DNA of 64,000 nucleotides from Spirometra erinaceieuropaei (taxonomy: Eukaryota > Platyhelminthes > Cestoda > Diphyllobothriidea > Diphyllobothriidae). The translations under genes and the position numbers were made by a program. A model generated the notes under the pieces. That model was given only the letters and a program-made list of their open reading frames with translations. It made no database searches and had not been told where the DNA came from. Of this stretch, positions 48,547 through 60,240 are shown piece by piece. How positions within the stretch are numbered: the first letter of the stretch is position 1; the number at the start of each line of letters is the position of its first letter. The DNA is taken from positions 800,682 to 864,681 of the forward strand of contig CACRXP010000168.1 in the NCBI GenBank assembly GCA_902702965.1. Direction: 5' to 3'.

Positions 48547-50383
48547 ATGGCGTCTTTCAGCTATGCAGGGACCGTGCAAGGTGTCATGAAAATAATTACC
48601 TTCGTTATTGGCCTGATTGTTATGATTATCATCGCAGCCCGCATTAACGTCCATTGGAGTGAAGGCGGCTACATGCTCTTTGCGTCTCTTTTCGCCTGGG
48701 TGTTTGCCCTACTGCTTTTCCTCCTTCATATCTTTGAAGTCGGCGAGGGCAGCACCTTCGAAATCTTTGTAAGCACCACAGAGTTTTACCTTTTGCAAAG
48801 TTCTATAAGTTTAAACAACAGCTAACTATATTTAGGCCATCGTGATTGTGCGCTAAATGACACTCTAGTAGTGAACACTTACACACTACTGTGACGAACA
48901 GTCATCAGCAGTAGACAGTGTTAGACGGATTGAAGGTGAACACAGCTCTTGGAGCAGCCTTTTGGCATAAAAAGGGGCGAAATGAAGAGAAATTTGAAAA
49001 AAAATATGTGAAAAAAGATCCAGTCAGTTTTAGGAGTTGTTGCTCTTATAGTTAGTCAGCAACTAAATGTAAATAGTATGAACCAGACAGTCTAGGCTGA
49101 AACAGCCATAGCGATCGTGTTCCAGGGAGCACATAGACTTTGGTTTGATAATCTCTTGTGATATGGCGGTAATGGATGCAGAACATATACTAGAGATTTA
49201 GTTCCACTGACGAAATTGACGAGCTATGAAGACTAAAATGGATTCCTTCTTAAAATCAATTAGCCCTAGAACGTAAAGAAATTAAAACTCTTGTACGTTT
49301 GTCCAATTTGTTGCTCTAGGCAGCTTCCTAGAGCTGATTAGTGAACTTGTGTACATGTCGTTCATCTGGATATAAAAAAATTAAACTTATCTAAATTTAT
49401 GAAAGGGTACCAGTAAATCAAGAGCTGGTTCACTGTCTAATCAGATGTTCCTTCAGCTGGAGTGCTTAGACAGGTGCCCTGGAAAGGTCCTTGACAAGGC
49501 TGTACCTTGGTCCGAGCTGTCTACAGTTCATTCCCCATCTACACTTTATGCATATTTTACAGGTGCTCATGATTCAGAGTACTAACTTAGAATTTTTGAC
49601 ATAGCTGATTATGTGACTTAAATTTTCCAAAGGATTATTCTGCAACTATTCTTGCAGGAGGCGGTTATTCTAGCACTGACGGTCATCTTCGTCTTCTGTG
49701 CCTTCATAATCGCTGCAGTATTTGCAGGCCGGACACACAATGGCTTTTTAACGGCTATTACGGTAAGTGAACACAATTCACTGACTTACTGACTTAAGAA
49801 ATTATTCGTTTTACAGAACCCGGATGAACAAAAACGTTCAACTAAGTATAACAATAAAACAGTTCAGCAGTTCAGAGCAAAAATATTATCAAGTGGGAAG
49901 CAGTAAAACGTGTGTTTTTTAGACGTCAAAGTATACGAAATGTTTCTCACTTTAAAAGCTAATTTTAGCATAAAGATGATTTCTCATAAGGTCCGTTAAG
50001 CCCACAGCGCACACATACGCGTATAATGAATATAGAATCTACAATTGCTACGGTATGCCTTTTTACTCTGTCACAAATCGCCGCCTAAGTTTTCCAAAGC
50101 GGGAAAACTTGATTTGGTTTAAAAGCACCACAGTACTAATCATTGCCGATACGGTGGTGATGTATGCTTTGTTAAACAGGCATTAGTGACTGTTTGCATG
50201 AATTTTGGACCGACGGTCAACATGGCCAGGCTCAGTTTTCAAAGTCACAATTAGAATAGTAAACAGTTAATTCGCTATTTAAAATTGCCAATGACTTTTT
50301 TTGACGTATTTTAGGTCTTGTTCGCGGTTACCCTTATCAGCTCCGTAACCGACTTCGCCTTTCAGTTGAAGAAAATGCTTTGA
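48547..50383 (+). CDS. MARVEL-type four-helix membrane protein, gene B (3 exons, 131 aa)
   Basis: Coding exons are 48547-48768, 49658-49762 and 50315-50383 (TGA at 50381-50383), again 74+35+22 codons, with GT-AG phase-0 introns of 889 and 552 bases. Hand alignment with gene A gives 41/74, 23/35 and 13/22 identical residues by exon (77/131 overall) with no gaps. Shared blocks include MKII, NVH-x-SEGGY, LLHIF, AFIIAAV, AGRT and DFA-x-QL-x-KM. Four hydrophobic helices fall at the same positions as in gene A. The likely role is a membrane-organising or vesicle-trafficking tetraspan of the MARVEL family, probably at the plasma membrane or tegument; the tissue is inference. The start ATG has a good context (CACCATGG). 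Reading through the donor at 48769 gives an artificial 123-residue frame, but the splice sites and the paralogue favour the spliced form. The two genes are duplicates in the same orientation, about 33 kb apart. Confidence 0.87.
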
Positions 50384-52412
50384 GAAAAAGCGGAAGGTGT
50401 TCCACCCCACAGACTTGCGACTGCCCTTCATAGGAGGCTAAAGTCTCCATGTGGCGCAATTCCATTTACTCATTATACGCGAATACATATTCAGTGTATG
50501 AAAACTTCTTTACTTAAGAATGTAAAATGACCCTGTGTGAAAGCAAATCCGTCCAAAACTTGGTCCGGCCAGTAGTTTTAATGAACAGTTTATGCAGTAA
50601 CGGGAATTTAGTCTGCAGGCCGATCGGGAAATTATTGGCAGGGCATGAAGAGTTGCTATTTCACATTTGCCGAACGCACAGAATATTTAAATGGTTCAAA
50701 ACGTAATTGAAAATTTTTGGGGTCGTTCGCGCATTTATATAGAAACCGTTAGCTTTAAATTCTAACCGTCTTCACAGTGGTACTTCCTATGCAATTTAAA
50801 TATCGGACTGTGGAAAACATTCGAAGTGCTTAACGGAATCACTCTGCGCATTCTTTTTAAATACGTACTTCCTAGAGACAAGTGTCGTGTTTACATACAG
50901 TCTGGTTCTTAGCTTACGAAAAAATATGTACTGTGAAAAGAAATCCTAATTGGTTAACACGTGATAAAACGGCAGTATCCTGGAACGTTTCGTAGACATT
51001 CTGTGACACTGACAGTCTTGTTTTGCGGCGTTCGGGTTTCTGATCAAAGGAACCATGTAAAATCGGTGCCTTCTACTTTACTAGGCGGGAGTGCAACCTA
51101 AATCAAAGGTACCCCTTTCCGAAACTTTCATTTATGCTGCAAAATTTGTTAGCTGATTACCTCATAAACATATCTTTTGGGTAGTATCCGTTGAACAAAA
51201 TGCTAGGTGCACTCTGTTTGCCGTATGCAGGATAAGTGTTTACTTGAGTGCCGTTTGGTAACATTAAGCCGTTCCTATCGGTTGTACAGGTGTCTTTGAA
51301 CTAGCGAATTCAAAAGAATGCGCGGGTATGGGACCATGTTAGGTCACTATCACTTCATGTGACTGATTACATATCTGAGAGGACCTGTAGTCGACAGACT
51401 GAGCTAACATAATCATGCTAACATCACCGGAGTCACTGAGTGCGTCTTGCAGTAGAGAGGTGCAAATGTCCAACGAAAGAGACAGTCAGTTTGATAATTG
51501 GAACGAAGGTCAACCATTATTGCTTAGGGTGAAGAGTCATTGACTCTCCCATGCCTTGTAAATGAGCAGCATATTCTATCATGTCTGCCCTATTGTCCGT
51601 GGACAATGATTCCTCCATAAAATCTCCGCCGTCGCCTACGTTTTGGCTCTGCCTTGCCATAAAGGCAAACATTAAGTACCAGCTAGTAGGCTGGGTGTCT
51701 AACTGACAACAGAGAGCCCACTTATAATGGAAGATGCCGCTATTGACAATCAAGCACTATCTGGTATTCTTAGGATGTTAAATACGACTCATTACTAACC
51801 AACGACGACGCCCAACATTAAAAGAAGTCGTCTGTCCACTAACAAGCAAAGTCCACATGCAGTGCTTACACATGATGTACTCCTGCCAGTAAAATTACTT
51901 GTTAGTAATAACTCTTATCTAATCCAAATCTGGCGGTTACAAATGGGTCTAAAAAAGTAAGTGTGGTGGCCTTATGTCAAAATAATCGCACTGTGGAGCC
52001 TGTTTAGCTTGACAGGATGAAATAAACAAATACCCACGAGGGGTTGTGGTACTGTCGGCCTCGATATTCTGTCTCTCGACAGGTTAAGCATATTTTGACC
52101 GCTGTTCTTGTCATGCCAACTCCTCAGTGAAGTATTTTAGTAAGACGCTAGCTTGTTTTGTGAGCAGAATATAGGATACCTGGAAGTCGAGCTCCAAGGT
52201 TCCTTCTAGGCACTCGCCCTGTCACTGATATTTGTGGTTGCCGTTCACGCAACGACGGCAGGTTCGAGGGAGACAACGAGGTCTTTACAGGCAAACCGGT
52301 GCTGACAGAACAGTGACTCCCTACGTGACAGTATATTGTCTGAGTTTTCAAAAATAACATGGTTAAACCAACTTGAAGCAACGGTTTTAGCTTTCCAGAA
52401 CGAATGGCAACA
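50384..52412. other. 3' flank of gene B and intergenic sequence
   Basis: No clear polyadenylation signal and no second gene recognised. Confidence 0.4.
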
Positions 52413-53379
52413 TACAGTAGATAGGTCGGCTCATGAAATGTCAAACGAAATTCCGAAATGCATTTTCGTTTCGAAAAGATTGATTAAGAAGTGTTGTACA
52501 ACTAATCATGTTACAGCGTAATTCTATAATAATTCCGTTACTCCAGGAGGCAGACTTTTGAAAAAAGTTCCTTTTGGCCGCACGCATAAACTATACACTT
52601 TAAGAAATGGCTACTTGAGTAGCATACATTTTTCTCGTTGATTTTTCATGCTCTTACAATTTAGCTATATTTCATGGAAAACATGCATAAAAATATTCCT
52701 TCTTTTACTAATTCCGTGGACACGTACGTCTAATTCCATTTTTATACTCAAAGAAAGGTTATGATTCGGTCTTAAAAAAGTTCATGATCGTGAGATTTTT
52801 AATACCGTAAAATCTCCGTTCATACAACATCATGTCACTGAATTTACCAATGTGGCTTGTAAAGTTAACAATAAGGACCAAGTCCACAGCTAGATTTTAT
52901 GAACCCCACATAGTCTCCTCCTAATACCATAGAGAAATATGTGGTTTTTCAAACGTGGAAAATATACGACTTGTAGTTTGGCAACCCCGAATGCAAATAT
53001 AACGGCAGGTCGAGTTCAAAATGATTCGAGAATATGACATGTTTTTTTTAAAAAATAAAAGACGTGAGTTTCTACCAAATGAGCAAAAGATTACATATCT
53101 GTATGCAAGTTTGTCATGAAATATCACTGAATTTTTAGGTGAATCGAAAATCAGTGAAAAAAATCCACGCCAATTAATTTGTCACGTTTTGCAAGGCACA
53201 GTCTTTGCATGCTGCTCAAAAGAAGTTCTTTCGAAGGCCGGCATCCTGAGGTAACTGAATTATTAAAGAATTACGCTGCAAGGTGATTAGGTGTACAAAC
53301 CTGCTTGAATAATCTTTTCGAAACGGAAACGCATTTCGCAATTTCTGTCGACATTTCACAAGTTAGCCCACCTACTGTA
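52413..53379. mobile_element. Foldback/MITE-like element, copy C (best ends)
   Basis: Ends are TACAGTAG at 52413-52420 and CTACTGTA at 53372-53379, giving CAGTAG...CTACTG inside TA dinucleotides. Inverted arms of 300 bases or more share gaaattccgaaatgc (52449) against gcatttcgcaatttc (53331), gtttcgaaaagatt against aatcttttcgaaac, and the catgcataaaaatatt block. The middle (about 52750-53030) is AT-rich and non-coding. The pattern fits a non-autonomous Tc1/mariner-like MITE with very long inverted repeats. Confidence 0.7.
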
Positions 53380-55125
53380 AAGAGTGCTGGTAAGATGTGG
53401 CATAATCGTTCGATGTAGATTTTTCGTAGCGCGTTGTTAGCTTTTTTATCTTGAACTAAGGGGGAGAGGTCACGTTAAATATTTTCTGTGTTTGTCGATA
53501 CATTCACCTGTTACAATTGGCGGTCTCGACCGTCGAAGTGCGCAATGTTCTTGTCCAAACATCATGATTGTCAAACAGCGATCGAAGGCCGATCTTCTTA
53601 CCTAACCGGGTTCATTCAGTCAGCACCTACTTATAAATCAGCTCTGATCAAGTCTTTAAGCTGGCCTCTCAGGCGCAGAATTACCGTGGAGAAACAGTGA
53701 CCAAACTATTTGGTGACAGCCTAATCAAGGGCTATCCGCTAAAGAGAAGCATCCCTGTACCTCAAGGCACTCCACCGACTCTCAAATTTTTTGTACATCT
53801 AGAAATTCATTTTTGCGCCATTTCCGCTCACAGTTTCACAAAATTCCGTCATACGCTTCAGTCAGATATCGACTGCCGTTTATAATCGCCGTACACTGAC
53901 CTCCAAATCCCTCACAGTTCATAAGCCACGGCCCCTTGTTGAACTCAGTTATTATCCACTTCCGCTTAAAAGCATGCTTATTTTGTAAACAAGTATTGAA
54001 GTCTGTTAAGTTGATTAATCGCATAATATACTGGTCTGATGTCCAACTTCTGCTAACGATTGCCCTCCAAGGTTGGTAGATCGATAGATATTCAGGTATG
54101 ATACTCAAACGCAACTTTTTGTTAGTACTAAAGCATGTACTAATTAGCTGGTTGACTTCTAGGTGACTTCTAGGTGGAATAACTAGGAATCACCATGTCC
54201 TCCCACATATTAAACATTATCAGCACATAAATTACGTTGGTCTAAAGTGAGCAATATGCGAGCTTAGAAGCAACTTTTGGACGTTATGAAAGCATAGAAG
54301 CTTGCAACCTCCTGACTGTTGCGAACACACCGCCTCACAGTACCTAAGAATGAGGCCGTCCGTACAGTTTCGGGAATTACACAAAAAAGCACACTTCATA
54401 TTCAGCAGGCTCCATTTGAGGTTAACAAAATATAGGTGGGGGTTCGGGGAGGAGGTGATGGGCTTCGACAATTGTTCATCTTGTCAACGAAGTTTTGCCT
54501 TGTGATTGCACAAACGGCAAATGTGAACGTAGACCTAAGGTTCAATGTCAGTCAGTATATGAGGTGTGCGTTGAAATTCCCCGTCTCTGCTTTCCAATCG
54601 AACAGAATTGGCCTTGATGACCATATTCTATGCGTTCTAAAAAAAGAGGAGGCACAGCAAAAGAGGTACTCAGATTGGGAACGTGGAGAGATCCACGGTG
54701 ATGATCAGATAAGGAGGATGGACTCGTCAGAGCAAATACTGACGTTTGAGAAAACATGGAGAACTCACTACTGTTAAGGCGTTAAACGCTGGAAATTGAA
54801 CAGAAATGCAAGTGGCGCGACAAGCTCGAAAACAGCTGCCTGTCATGAGAATCATCTGGTCGGTGAATTGCCGTTGTGTCTCTGAGTGAGGTTGATCGGC
54901 CTGATAACTCATATTTCCTCAGAGTGAATTCGTCGTCGATCCGGGTCTACACTATTTTCTGTGTGGTAATCTTGTCAATGGCGAGTCGACCACGCCCTGC
55001 ACAACGTCAGCATTCCCTTACTATATTTTCTTGCAGTTCCTTAAATTCTTTCGGGTCCGAGGGGTGTAGTTGACATCTGTATTAAACTCAAAGCGGAGAA
55101 TATTCCAGGGAGTTGGATTTACAAT
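53380..55125. other. Intergenic sequence, no supported gene
   Basis: Small local duplication near 54160-54176 (gtgacttctag twice). Frames up to 113 codons, none recognised. Confidence 0.35.
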
Positions 55126-55440
55126 TATCCCAGTGACAGTGAGCCAATTTGCCGAGCAATCGTCGCACCAGCAGTCTGCACGCATGACGAAATCACGGCA
55201 ATTAACGTGTCGGACACGGACTAACAAGCCACCACCGCATCAACTACGACCCCAGCGGTGGTTTCGAGAACTGTTAATTAAAGCGCGCATATGGTCCCAC
55301 AGCAGTCACGTGCTATAAATGCTGCACCCCCTGCCACCATCACCTTTATCTGCGACTGTCTCTGATGATGTATTCGATTGAAAATCCGAAATGTCAGACC
55401 AATAAATTTCTTGCTCCAGTGATCGCATCTTCGTTTTCTG
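55126..55440 (+). mobile_element. Penelope-like 3' terminal fragment
   Basis: Matches the tail of the 4.7-6.95 kb element. A run of about 30 bases centred on gtgacagtgagccaatttgc is identical at 55134 and 6613. Then follow the decayed tail, atctgcgactgtctctgatg (55349) and gtgatcgcatcttcgttttc (55420; 6901 in the first copy). No RT or GIY-YIG part remains. Confidence 0.75.
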
Positions 55441-57400
55441 ATCTACTATTCACTCAGACTGAAATGTGGCCTCGGCTTTATGTACGTTGGCCAGTCAGCA
55501 AAAGCTTGCTTTCCGTGCATGTACTGATTTATGACTACTGATAAATTTTCTCTGCTGACCATTAATGTAGGTAGTCCCTCCCGAATTTAAATGTCAAATT
55601 CTGCATAAGTGCTTCCTCCGTTTCGGATTCGCCAGCAAAACCTAAAAGTTGTCTCCGGGTTAATACAGCAATTAAACCTCTTCTAAGATATATATATCGC
55701 GTCTGATCTACACGATAGCTGCACCTACGCTCTTCGACGTCGTAGATTTACCTTCCTCTGTGCAGTAAGTGACGTCACGTAGACAATGCAACATCCTTCG
55801 AGTACCAAATGGTACTCTCAACAAGTTCCGATGAGGTGCTGGACACTAGGCTGACCGAGAAGGTTAAAATGTATTGGAGGGTTTTTCATCTTGGGGGTGT
55901 TTTAACCTGCTTTGTTCGTCATATTTGTAAGTTTGGGATTGTAAATTATAACAGGTAACTTTAATTTGCATCATTGATAAGTTAAAAAATCCGAAATAGC
56001 GGGAAATGCCCACTTTTGCGCTCTAATGCAGAAGACTGAGTAAGTGGGCAAACGTATTTGAACTGTCTCAAATGCTACATTTGCGTTTACCGATCGCTTT
56101 GCAAGACACTTCAGTCCCATTGTGCTTCGGGGCCCTGCGCGCAGCTGCCCAGTGAAATTACTGACTTACACGAGGAGAAGAAAAATTACCGGTCATACCC
56201 AGGCCGGGCTTGGTATACGTGTTTTCTGTATTCACACGTGATAATTTGATGACGTTTCGCCTTTCGTCACCGGCGCTTTTTTATGCAAAACAATGCGTTT
56301 ATACCAAATCGCGAAGTAAAAATATCGTAATCCATATGCGTCAGTCGCTCCTGCCAAAGACATTTGGGAGCATTTTAGTTGACAAGTTTGTTTGTTTATT
56401 AATAACGTATGTTCTGTGACACACCCTCTGCCCTAAGGTTATTGTAAAGATACGAAATACACAGCATGTCACCTTCTGCGACTAAAGCAGCACCTACGTG
56501 AGTATCTTCAAACGGACGGATCCTATGGAATCAAGTTCGACATCTGTACATCCACCCTCAATGTTTGAAAAATAAACCTACTGGTAAAGTGTGCTTTTCA
56601 TTTAACCGCCAGACCCACGCGCATTAGCATCGGGTCCGAGGTTATACCCAACTCAAGTTAGCTCTTCGCTCTACTTTCCGGGCAGTCGTCTTGCGTAAAA
56701 GCCTGGTTGACCCCTCCACTTATACGGGGAGGTTTATCAGTCGGCCATAGGCAAACAGTTGCTGTTGTTTCCACCCACCCCTCAAAGTTAAATTTTTAGT
56801 TAATTAAAATTGCTGGTGTTGCACAATAAGGGCGGTTTGGGAAAAGGCAGAGGTAAATTTGTTAAAAGTGCCACTTAAATGCTTTCATGTGATTCTAACT
56901 ACACTGTTCCGCTCACATCTTACTTTGTAGGTGGAATGCTTGAATAAGTCAGGACTTCTTGCTGGAAACTAACAAGGCCCTTTTCAACTTAATGGTAATT
57001 AAGAGGATAGGTAACACTCGAGAAACCAACATTCTTCACATTCAGATCCTTTTCTGGAAGAATGCAAACTTGCATTTATCAATTAGGGTGCCGAAAACTG
57101 AACACCGGTTGAGGTGTGCCTGCATGAAAACTTGAACTTTCCGATTAATGCGATTCTAAGCCTACTTAGGCGCAATGAGGCCTTTTAATCTGTCGGAGTT
57201 ACCACTATAACCGCATTTGCGATGACATTGGTCTGAAGGTGTGAAGAATGAACTGTAGCCACAAATTAAAGTCTGAATCTGCGGTAGTGTGATGAATTAA
57301 CTTCGACCGTCACGGCAGTATTCAAGAAAGGTGTGAGTTACGATGACCACGAACAACACTCGTGGGACACGGTCAACGGCAAGTTTAAACAGTTCCGATC
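55441..57400. other. Intergenic sequence, nothing recognised
   Basis: No gene or repeat partner seen. Confidence 0.4.
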
Positions 57401-57880
57401 AAATTCAATAAATCACCAGGGGTAACACGTTCAGATTATCCGGTAGACGGTGAGGGTCTACCAAGCGTTACTTCGGGTCCATCAGCAAACACCAAGTTCA
57501 TTTTGACTCAACTGTGAAAAACTCGGTGCCTCGGTAGGTTTCAAACCCAACGACAGCAAGGGGAGGTTTTAGACTAGCCAACGCTCTAACCATCTGAAAT
57601 ACAAGTTCCCACCGGACGACGCGAGTTTAAGAACATTTGGGTCTAGTTCGTCCACCCAGTCTACTTCAGCGGATTATCCAGCCGACGGGGACGGGCTGGC
57701 AAGCATTAGTTCAGGTCGATCAGCGAACACAAAATTCTTTTTGAATCGACTGTGAAAAACTCGGTGCCTCGGTGGGATTCGAACCTACGCACTATGCGGA
57801 AGGCTTTAGCAAAGCCAACGCTCTAAGGACTTGAGCTACAAGTCCCCATCGGACGACCCGCGTTGAATTACATTTGGGTT
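57400..57880 (-). repeat. Tandem tRNA-derived SINE units, 238-base period
   Basis: Two - strand units share tgtgaaaaactcggtgcctc at 57513 and 57751. Each unit has a B box (AGGTTCGAATCCC at 57774-57786; more decayed near 57535) and an A-box region (TGTAGCTCA..., near 57842). Each also has a tail with a gattatcc...gacgg block (57435 and 57672). Acceptor-stem halves do not pair, so these are SINE monomers and not tRNA genes. A third, poorly preserved unit lies at about 57890-58130 (tgtgaaaacatcagtgcctc at 58049). Confidence 0.7.
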
Positions 57881-58127
57881 AGTTTACCTATCCAACCTAC
57901 TGCGACGTCTTGAATCCAATCACATCTGACACAGTAAATCGAGTGCTCAAGTAGGATTCCCCAGGTAATACATCTAGAATCCACAGGATGACTACCAAGC
58001 CCACGTAATTCAGAGATGAATTTGCAGATTTCAAATAATTTAACTAACTGTGAAAACATCAGTGCCTCGTTGTCTCAGATTTAGTGAATCCCAGACGTTG
58101 CCCTACGCTGGAGGTGTAAATTAGACC

Positions 58128-58300
58128 CAAATTTGAATAAACACGCGTTGTCCGGTGGGGCCTTGTAGCTCAGATGGTTAGAGCGTTGGCTGTACAAAAG
58201 CCTCCTCTCACTGTCATGGGTTCGACCCCACAGAGGCATGACGTTTTTTTATAGTTTGGTCATAGTGAATTGTTCAAAATCCAGCAAAACACCTCTGAAT
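58128..58300 (+). mobile_element. tRNA-derived SINE monomer in opposite orientation
   Basis: Contains A box TAGCTCAGATGGTTAGAGC at 58166-58184 and B box GGTTCGACCCC at 58219-58229, with a T7 run at 58244-58250 that could stop Pol III. It is the inverted relative of the 57.4-57.9 kb units (ttgtccggtgggg and gagcgttggct are shared). The T arm does not pair properly, so it is not called a tRNA gene. Confidence 0.7.
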
Positions 58301-59590
58301 ACCAAATTCTCAATAAGCACGTAACCGGTCTTCGCGTTCCTGCAACGACAAGCTCCTGCCACCTTGCCTATTCTCCTGCTTTAGATAGCCTCCGTCGGCA
58401 GTCTGTCTGGTCAAAAAGATAATCCTTACATTCCCTGCTGCATCCAACACAATTCTACGCAAACTACTCCAGCCAGCTTCCGCTATGCATGCCGTCCCCA
58501 AGTCTGCTGCAGTGTAGGCTAACCTCCTTCTCTAGTCATAACAACCCCCATCACCACCACCGCCACCACCGTTGATAATTCGACTATCGCGAACGATTGG
58601 GTTCAACGTATCTCCCATGGAGTGGAGGGTGCAGGAGGGTTACTCGGGATTGAATTCGTTTATGGTGGGGTAGACTTGTGTAACCTCTGCCGCCTAATCC
58701 CTTTTGCATTCACCTCGTCTCGATGACAAGACAGTGTCAAAGGAATGACCGTAGGCACAGACTGTGTGCAGCGTGGCATTCACGACCCGATTTCAGACAC
58801 GTGTACCCATCTTTTGCAGAGGGCGGCTGAAATTCTTATCATAACACGGTGACACAGAGACCACACTCCTAGGTCGGCATTCCGTCTGAGTGTCAGTCAT
58901 GAGAGAAGCGATTTACTAGGTCAGTTGGCGGACTTTCAAGGTACGACCTTTTGAGCGTCGTGATAGACTTAATTGTAGCTCGGGTTTGGGGAGAGGAGGG
59001 GAGGGGAGAGGGAGAGTAAAACACCACGATTCCAGTCAGCGCCAGAGAGAAGGTGGGTCCCGGCGGGTGGCTGGCTTGGTGGCTTTGAGCCGTGGCAACT
59101 GTGGGGCCTGTATGAAGTTCATCTGTGCGCATAGGACCGGTCCACGTAGCCTGATTACAGCCGCCTCTGCCGTAGCCAACACGCGCTGCCCAAGAAGTTT
59201 TGGATAGCTTGATGGGACCTTGTAAATCACCTGAAGGCCTCTCTGGCGTCCACACGGTGGTCTGTGTCTACCATGTGCGCGAGCATCGAGCCGTTGATAT
59301 TCTTTATTTGACCCTTTCCTGACAATGCTGGAAGATGTGCTTTTATTCTGTTGGATAAACGTCGGCCGTATCTTTTAATTCCTTACTTTAGTAGCCATAT
59401 AAATGATGTACAGGCCTGCAGAGAATTTATCGAAAGCAGAGGTAAGCTCGCCAAATTGCCTTTCGATTTGTACAATGGGAATTTTCGCAACTCTAAAACA
59501 GACTTAATTGTTGTAAAAAAGATGAACACATGATCTCTGGGACAGAAGATGCATTAGTCAGAGCTGTCGGTGTCGTACGGGAGGTCAGCG
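58301..59590. repeat. GC-rich repeat-derived region including a retroelement-tail relative
   Basis: About 58640-58760 resembles the dispersed tail family (gtttatggtggggtagacttg, then gatgacaagacagtgtcaaag). A gtctaccatgtgcgc block near 59267 resembles the family's start motif. The G-rich strand at 58988-59015 and 59646-59656 is low complexity. Open frames on the - strand (58893-59255, 59036-59230) look repeat-derived. Confidence 0.4.
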
Positions 59591-60240
59591 TCAGAGACAG
59601 TGGGAATGCGATATCAAATGAGCTGTTTTTGTAGTCAAGCCATGAAGGGGGGGGGAGGATATAAGTGCAGAGGGTGGTATTCGCGATGAGCTGAGTCCCA
59701 CGCCGTCACACGGTGGCGTGACAGCTGAACCATTGGCTAAAAATTGGGTCTCGCGTCTTGGCCGCGGGAACGGTGCGCGTGATAGCAGAGGAGGGGGGGG
59801 AGGTATACCAACGAGTCTGTTAATACAGTTGGCGTCAGACACCCAGGTCTCTAGCAGTTCTCCCCCTGTCTTACTGCTGGTCCAAGCAAAAATCTACGTG
59901 CTCGCCAAGTGGAGTTCGTGGCCTTCCCCCAGGGTGTGAGTGGCGACCTGAGCCAAGGGGTCGCCCCTCCGGACCGCCCGTTTATGCTCCGTTATTCGTG
60001 AGCTAAGTCGTCGTCTGGTCTGTCCTGTATGTTGGCGAGGGCTGTCCCGACATGGGATCTGATAAACGACACCCGATTGTTCTCCCACGTGTAGTCGGTC
60101 CTTCACTCGCTCGAATTTGTTGCGCATGGTCGCTGTCGGACGGTGAGCGATATCCACGCCGAGCTCTCCAGCGATACGTTCCATCGCTTCGGACTGCTCA
60201 TTTGATGCCGCATTCTGACAGTCTCTGACGATGGCCTCCT
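59591..60240 (-). pseudogene. Penelope-like C-terminal fragment, second subfamily, one stop
   Basis: A single - strand frame runs from about 60240 to 59591 with one in-frame TAG near 59891-59893. It reads VKEAIVRDCQNAASNEQSEA, then IAGELGVDIAHRPTATMRNK, then SGVVYQIPC (GIY-YIG start, about 60070), HTGQTRRRLSSRITEHKRAV (about 60030), QVATHTLGEGHELHLAST, the stop, then GGELLETWVSDANCINRLVG. The motif order is that of the GIY-YIG nuclease and the ELLE-x-W-x-x-x-x-x-x-IN-x block that follows it in Penelope-like elements. The residues differ clearly from the other three copies, so this is a separate and less decayed lineage. The RT part is absent. Confidence 0.8.

Noticed and set aside
58157..58240. 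Functional tRNA gene
   Set aside because: A and B boxes are present, but the acceptor stem does not pair and the T arm is imperfect. Related copies nearby show SINE structure.
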